Source of the DNA: an uncultured Clostridia bacterium
GTDB taxonomy: Bacteria > Bacillota > Clostridia > Oscillospirales > Acutalibacteraceae
Assembly (NCBI GenBank): GCA_947624755.1
Contig: CANQLQ010000083.1
Location: 1-7,928, forward strand
Reading direction: 5' to 3'
DNA: 7,928 nucleotides
In this document: positions 4,641 to 7,928 of the stretch, piece after piece
Layout of the letters: the number at the start of each line of letters is the position of its first letter
Numbering within the stretch: position 1 is the stretch's first letter
The notes under the pieces: generated by a model
What the model was told of the DNA's origin: nothing
Seen by the model: only the letters and a program-made list of their open reading frames with translations
Database searches by the model: none
Position numbers and translations under genes: made by a program

Positions 4641-5987
4641 TTAGTATGCAATTGCCTGCATTCTGGAGATTAAGGTATCACTTCTTACAGACGACATATT
4701 ATTGCAGAAAAGTATATCGTTAATGCCCTTTTCCTTAGCAAAGGAAATAAAGCCCTCTTTGTAGTAGCGGTAATCTATTACATAAACCTTTTTGTAATGT
4801 CCTGCTATAAAAGGTATAATCGCATTACCGAAGCTGTCTTTAATAACAAGGCAGGTTTTACCCTTTTCCTTGCCGGTATTTTCAATTACCGTAAACGGAT
4901 TATCGCCTGCGGAAAAAGCGCTGTATTTTTGCGTAAGCGGATAGTTAGTTACATCGTTGACAAGCTTCCACTCTATTTTTTGACCGCCGGAAGTTGTATA
5001 AGTCAGTGTAGTTTTATAATTCGGTAAATAAGCTATCAGCTCGTCGGGATTATTCTTCATTCGTGAGTTCATTGTATCTCTGTAAAACGAACCGAGGAAA
5101 TCGCCGTAGCTTTCCTTTGTAAATTTATCAAGCCCTCTCGGAGTAAATCCTGCGGATACGGCATAATCACAATAGGCATAATATGCGCCGAGGGCTGTCC
5201 AGTGGTGGTCTGTTCTGAAATATATATATTCATCTCTGTGCATACGCATTGTTTTATATATATTGACCTTGTTTACATCATCTGAAAATGAGCCGAAAAT
5301 ATAATCCATAACCTCTGACTGATTAGTAGTGTTTATGCCTTTTCTTACATTATCCGACATTGTTATGTCAATACTTGTCGGAATAAGCATTGAATATACC
5401 TTTGATTTACCGCTTAGCGAAGATGCCGTTTTGTTAAGAACCGAAATATATTTATCGGCAACACCTTGATTAAACGAACAGTATTCATAACCCGAATCAC
5501 CGATAACAACAATATTGTCAAGCGTCTGTGTCACTTCGCCAAGCTGATCCGGCACATCAGGTTCGGTTTCGGTTTCAGTTTCAGTCTCCGGTTCTGATGA
5601 GGTTTCACTGCTGTCTTTTTCGCTGTCGGGTATTGTTTCGGCAATATTATCATTCAGACCGTATATTCTGTCCCCAAAACCGCTGAGTTCCTTAAGGTTG
5701 TTATTTGCCTCGATCATCTTTTCACGAAACGGAAATGTATCGGAAAACCATGTGTCTATACTTTTAAAATATGAACCGTCTAAAAGAGTCGAAACACTAA
5801 AAGAAGGGAATTTCGCAAGCTCTCTTTTTTCGGATTCTGAATATTTGGGTCTTAGAGGGATAAGAACGGAAACAAACATTCCGCAAATCACTAAAAGCGA
5901 AAAAAGGCACGGCAAAATAACTTTGTAAAGCTTGATGTATTTTTTTACACCGTTCATATATTTTTGACTGTATTCTTTATTTTTCAT
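4641..5987 (-). CDS. DHHW-family (AlgX/AlgJ-like) membrane-anchored extracellular protein
   Basis: This encodes a 448-residue protein. Basic residues 4-22 precede one membrane segment (about 22-45), giving an N-in, outside-facing anchor or uncleaved signal. A conserved juxtamembrane region follows (SESEKRELAKFPSF; GSYFKSIDTWFSDTFPFR, 60-90), as in DHHW proteins. A glutamate/threonine-rich linker lies at 119-147. The SGNH-like domain carries VIGDSG (161-166), the diagnostic RTDHHWTALGAYYAY (258-272) and KDSFGNA (383-389). By comparison with AlgX, D260, H262 and S385 would form the Asp-His-Ser triad of an acetyltransferase or esterase; this is inferred. ATG 5987 has a strong GGGAGGGGG site and follows the MBOAT stop by 21 bases, so the two are co-transcribed. 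It probably acts with the MBOAT protein in O-acylation of a surface glycan; the actual acceptor is unknown. Confidence 0.88.
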   Translation of the reverse strand: MKNKEYSQKYMNGVKKYIKLYKVILPCLFSLLVICGMFVSVLIPLRPKYSESEKRELAKFPSFSVSTLLDGSYFKSIDTWFSDTFPFREKMIEANNNLKELSGFGDRIYGLNDNIAETIPDSEKDSSETSSEPETETETETEPDVPDQLGEVTQTLDNIVVIGDSGYEYCSFNQGVADKYISVLNKTASSLSGKSKVYSMLIPTSIDITMSDNVRKGINTTNQSEVMDYIFGSFSDDVNKVNIYKTMRMHRDEYIYFRTDHHWTALGAYYAYCDYAVSAGFTPRGLDKFTKESYGDFLGSFYRDTMNSRMKNNPDELIAYLPNYKTTLTYTTSGGQKIEWKLVNDVTNYPLTQKYSAFSAGDNPFTVIENTGKEKGKTCLVIKDSFGNAIIPFIAGHYKKVYVIDYRYYKEGFISFAKEKGINDILFCNNMSSVRSDTLISRMQAIAY

Positions 5988-6008
5988 TCGCTGCCCCCTC
6001 CCTTTTTT

Positions 6009-7478
6009 TTAAAATTGAAAATACAAAAACGGATTATAGCTGTCACCGACAAGAGCCATTGTTGAAAGAACAAGCATAGCAATCGGAACAGCAATTTTTC
6101 TCGTGACGTTGAATATTGCAGTATGCGGATTCGTTCTTGCATAATAAGTAATCATATTTCCAACCTTTTTCATAAGCGGTGTTGCGGAAATGATAAGAAT
6201 TATAATAAAAATTATATTGTTTTTAAACAGGGTCGTAATTTCAAAGTTAGTAAATCCGTTTGAATTAAGCGCAAACATACCTTTGAATACCGTAAGTGCG
6301 ATTGAAAGATTTTTGAATCTGAAAATAAGCCAGCCGAAGAATACAACCGTAAGCAGATAAACGTGTGATATCCACGGCAAAACCTTTTCACGCTTTTCTT
6401 CCGGAAAGAGCTTTTCAAGGGAAATAAAAACAAAAAAGTAAAGTCCCCACAAAACATAGTTCCAGCTCGCACCGTGCCACAGACCGGTAAGAAACCAGAC
6501 AACAAAAGTATTTATAACAGTTCTGACTTTCCCTTTACGGTTCCCTCCGAGAGGAATATAAACATAATCTCTGAAAAATGAACCGAGAGACATATGCCAT
6601 CTGCGCCAAAATTCCGAGACGGATTTTGAAAGATAGGGGTAATCAAAGTTTTCTTTATAGTGGAAGCCTATCATCTGACCCATACCTATTGCCATATCGC
6701 TGTATGCCGAAAAATCAAGATAAATTTGAAGCATATAGAAAAACATTCCGAGCCATAAGCCGAGAGCGGGTCTTGATGAAAGAATTGCAATATTTTTTGA
6801 AAGGTCATCCGCAACTGCAAGAGCGCTGTCTCCGAGAAGGATCATGTCCGCAAAGCTTCCGCAGTTATTGGCAAGAAGAGCTTTTTTTCCAAGTCCTATA
6901 CTAAAGCGCGTTATACCTTTTGAAACCTCTGAAAAATCGGTATGCCTTGAAACAATTTCGTTATTGATATCTTTATAGCGCACAATGGGGCCTGCTATGC
7001 ACTGATGAAAAAGACTTGCATATAAAAGTATATTCCAATAATTTTCCTGCGCCTCTACCTCACCTTTGTATACATCGGCAACATAGGACAGAAGCTGAAA
7101 AGTATAAAAGGAAATTCCTATCGGAAGTGCAATCTGAACAATATTTTCGGGAAAACCCGTCACCGCTTTTATATTTTCAAGAATAAAGGTAAGATATTTA
7201 AAAATTCCGAGAAGGCCGAGGTCAACAACACATGCACCGACAAACGCAAGTTTGGCCTTTTTTGTACCCCTGTTTTTTTCTATTGCTTTTGCAAGAAGAA
7301 AATCGGCAAATGCTTCACCAACCAAAATCAGCACATAAACAGGCTCTCCCCACGCATAAAAAAAGAGCGAAAAGACAATAAGAACAGCATTTTTTATCTT
7401 CAAACCTTTTGCGTAATAATAGAAAATCATACATAAAGGAAAAAATAAATATATAAAAAACAAGTTTGAAAAAACCAT
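6009..7478 (-). CDS. MBOAT family membrane O-acyltransferase, AlgI-like
   Basis: This encodes a 489-residue polytopic membrane protein with about ten or more hydrophobic segments. Family landmarks, in order: MVFSNLFFIYLFFP at the start, LPIGISFYTFQ (about 118-128), AGPIVRYKDI (162-171), YLDFSAYSDMAIGMG (253-267), FWRRWHMSLGSFFRDYVYIP (290-309, H295) and GLWHGASWNYVLWG (332-345), with the invariant MBOAT histidine H335. These proteins pass acyl groups from a cytoplasmic donor across the membrane to an extracellular acceptor. I choose ATG 7478 over the upstream in-frame ATG at 7490: GGAGGG lies just before it, and the resulting N-terminus matches the family's usual MVFSS start, whereas the longer form adds only MEGK. 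It is first in a two-gene operon with the DHHW protein, an AlgI plus AlgJ/AlgX-like pairing, and I infer export-side acetylation of a cell-surface polysaccharide. Confidence 0.92.
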   Translation of the reverse strand: MVFSNLFFIYLFFPLCMIFYYYAKGLKIKNAVLIVFSLFFYAWGEPVYVLILVGEAFADFLLAKAIEKNRGTKKAKLAFVGACVVDLGLLGIFKYLTFILENIKAVTGFPENIVQIALPIGISFYTFQLLSYVADVYKGEVEAQENYWNILLYASLFHQCIAGPIVRYKDINNEIVSRHTDFSEVSKGITRFSIGLGKKALLANNCGSFADMILLGDSALAVADDLSKNIAILSSRPALGLWLGMFFYMLQIYLDFSAYSDMAIGMGQMIGFHYKENFDYPYLSKSVSEFWRRWHMSLGSFFRDYVYIPLGGNRKGKVRTVINTFVVWFLTGLWHGASWNYVLWGLYFFVFISLEKLFPEEKREKVLPWISHVYLLTVVFFGWLIFRFKNLSIALTVFKGMFALNSNGFTNFEITTLFKNNIIFIIILIISATPLMKKVGNMITYYARTNPHTAIFNVTRKIAVPIAMLVLSTMALVGDSYNPFLYFQF

Positions 7479-7513
7479 TTTTCCCTCCATTATATTTAAA
7501 AAAAAACAAAAAC

Positions 7514-7550
7514 TTACATAAATTAATCTTTTTTTGTATCAAATATTATA
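7514..7550 (-). promoter_or_regulatory. Candidate promoter region of the MBOAT-DHHW operon
   Basis: Two overlapping possibilities occur on the minus strand. TTGATA (7542-7537) with TATGTA (7520-7515) at 16-base spacing would start near 7508. Alternatively, a perfect -10 TATAAT (7550-7545) lacks a good -35. The region is extremely AT-rich, so chance matches are likely and the choice is uncertain. Confidence 0.35.
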
Positions 7551-7661
7551 TATCCGTATTTAATCTATATTTTGCTTTTTTAAAAATATTGTATGATTTT
7601 AAAAAATTTCATGTATTCGATTTTTGCATAACTTCCATTACTTAAAGTAATATTGATTTTC

Positions 7662-7687
7662 ATTTAAAATCATGCGCCGAGCGGTGC
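7662..7687 (+). repeat. 26-bp GC-rich hairpin repeat, copy 2
   Basis: This is ATTTAAAATCA, TG, CGCCGAGCGG, TGC. It is the inverted partner of 4481-4506, with three differences in 26. GCGCC-GAGC-GGTGC can still pair, with a G-U in place of one G-C. It lies about 180 bases upstream of the MBOAT gene, just before a terminator. Confidence 0.5.
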
Positions 7688-7695
7688 AGATCAGC

Positions 7696-7741
7696 AAAAT
7701 AAAAACTGCCGACAGAAAAACACTTCGGCAGTTTTTATTTT
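7696..7741. terminator. Strong bidirectional intrinsic terminator
   Basis: A perfect 17-bp stem: 7696-7712 (AAAATAAAAACTGCCGA) pairs with 7725-7741 around the 12-base loop CAGAAAAACACT. The A/T-rich outer half gives a T-rich tract after the GC core on both strands. Nothing rightward ends before it in this window, so its job is most likely to stop a leftward transcript from beyond the right edge before it enters the MBOAT operon. Confidence 0.8.
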
Positions 7742-7747
7742 GATTAA

Positions 7748-7928
7748 GTAAGCTATGATTAAATCACGTTTAGGGCTTAATACTCATCTTGCTTGCAAAT
7801 ATTCCGTAATACTTTGCCAAAATACTCGGCAATACACAAAGTATTAACTTGTATTTTTGGAACATAAAAATATACTTCCAAATTAGAGACAAAGTATTTT
7901 CGCGGAGTAAAATTATAATTTTATATAA
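7748..7928. mobile_element. Diverged, inverted second copy of the MITE-like element, cut by the window edge
   Basis: From about 7798 to the window end, the plus strand aligns with the minus strand of the 3843-4075 element at roughly four of five bases by eye. Exactly shared blocks include AATACACAAAGTATT (7831-7845), ATTTTTGGAA, ACAAAGT, TTTTCGCGG and GTAAAATTATA. The putative left end (7748-7766, including TGATTAA) is degenerate relative to the intact TIR, and an insertion-like stretch precedes the aligned core. The central hairpin is kept: CCAAAATAC (7817-7825) with GTATTTTTGG (7851-7860), enclosing AATAC/GTATT. The remaining 65-70 bases expected would lie outside the window. No reading frame is present. 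Confidence 0.65.

Noticed and set aside
6578..6904. Plus-strand 108-codon frame opposite the MBOAT gene
   Set aside because: It is antisense to the most conserved MBOAT motifs, so its length is explained by codon bias on the coding strand.
7479..7490. Upstream ATG start for the MBOAT protein (adds MEGK)
   Set aside because: This ATG overlaps the GGAGGG binding site of ATG 7478 and has only AT-rich sequence upstream; the family N-terminus begins at MVFS.

Overview
This looks like a chromosomal segment from an AT-rich Gram-positive anaerobe, most likely a Clostridia member (Ruminococcus/Oscillospiraceae-like gut or rumen organism). That is an inference from strong AGGAGG-type ribosome binding sites, the codon bias, a surface protein of the Ig-like-repeat type common in that group, and a DHHW-family protein next to an AlgI-like acyltransferase. 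No rRNA, tRNA, CRISPR array or complete transposase gene is visible.

Left part (1-2400). A minus-strand gene for a secreted, multi-domain, Ig-like-repeat protein enters the window at 1452 and runs off the left edge after 484 codons without a stop. Its roughly 430-bp upstream region holds a 12-bp palindrome, a 27-bp mini-palindrome resembling fused transposon ends, and a near-consensus minus-strand promoter. It also has a perfect ribosome binding site followed by a two-codon reading frame. Three copies of a TATTAGGTT-like motif, one inverted, lie between this promoter and the start of a divergent XRE/Cro-type regulator (1884-2207, +). They are probable operators through which the regulator controls itself and the leftward transcript.

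Middle part (2200-4640). Two hairpins separate the regulator from a convergent gene for a membrane-embedded M28-family zinc aminopeptidase (2404-3696, -). It has all the metal ligands, and a transmembrane hairpin lies inside its catalytic domain. A 233-bp non-coding mobile element (3843-4075) follows, with 16-bp terminal inverted repeats and a TTAG target duplication. It lies 2 bases from the stop codon of a Dabb (stress-responsive A/B barrel) protein gene (4082-4384, -).

Right part (4540-7928). A two-gene minus-strand operon encodes an AlgI-like MBOAT membrane O-acyltransferase (6009-7478) and a DHHW/AlgX-AlgJ-like membrane-anchored extracellular protein (4641-5987), and ends in a good intrinsic terminator. 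By analogy with alginate and D-alanyl teichoic acid systems, the MBOAT would pass acyl groups across the membrane and the DHHW protein would transfer them to, or act on, an extracellular polymer. A 26-bp GC-rich hairpin repeat flanks this operon in inverted orientation. Beyond it lie a 17-bp-stem terminator and a diverged, inverted second copy of the mobile element, cut by the window edge.

The genes are mostly surface or membrane functions, each with its own transcription unit. The least ordinary content is the family of non-coding repeats and the divergent control region around 1790-1886.
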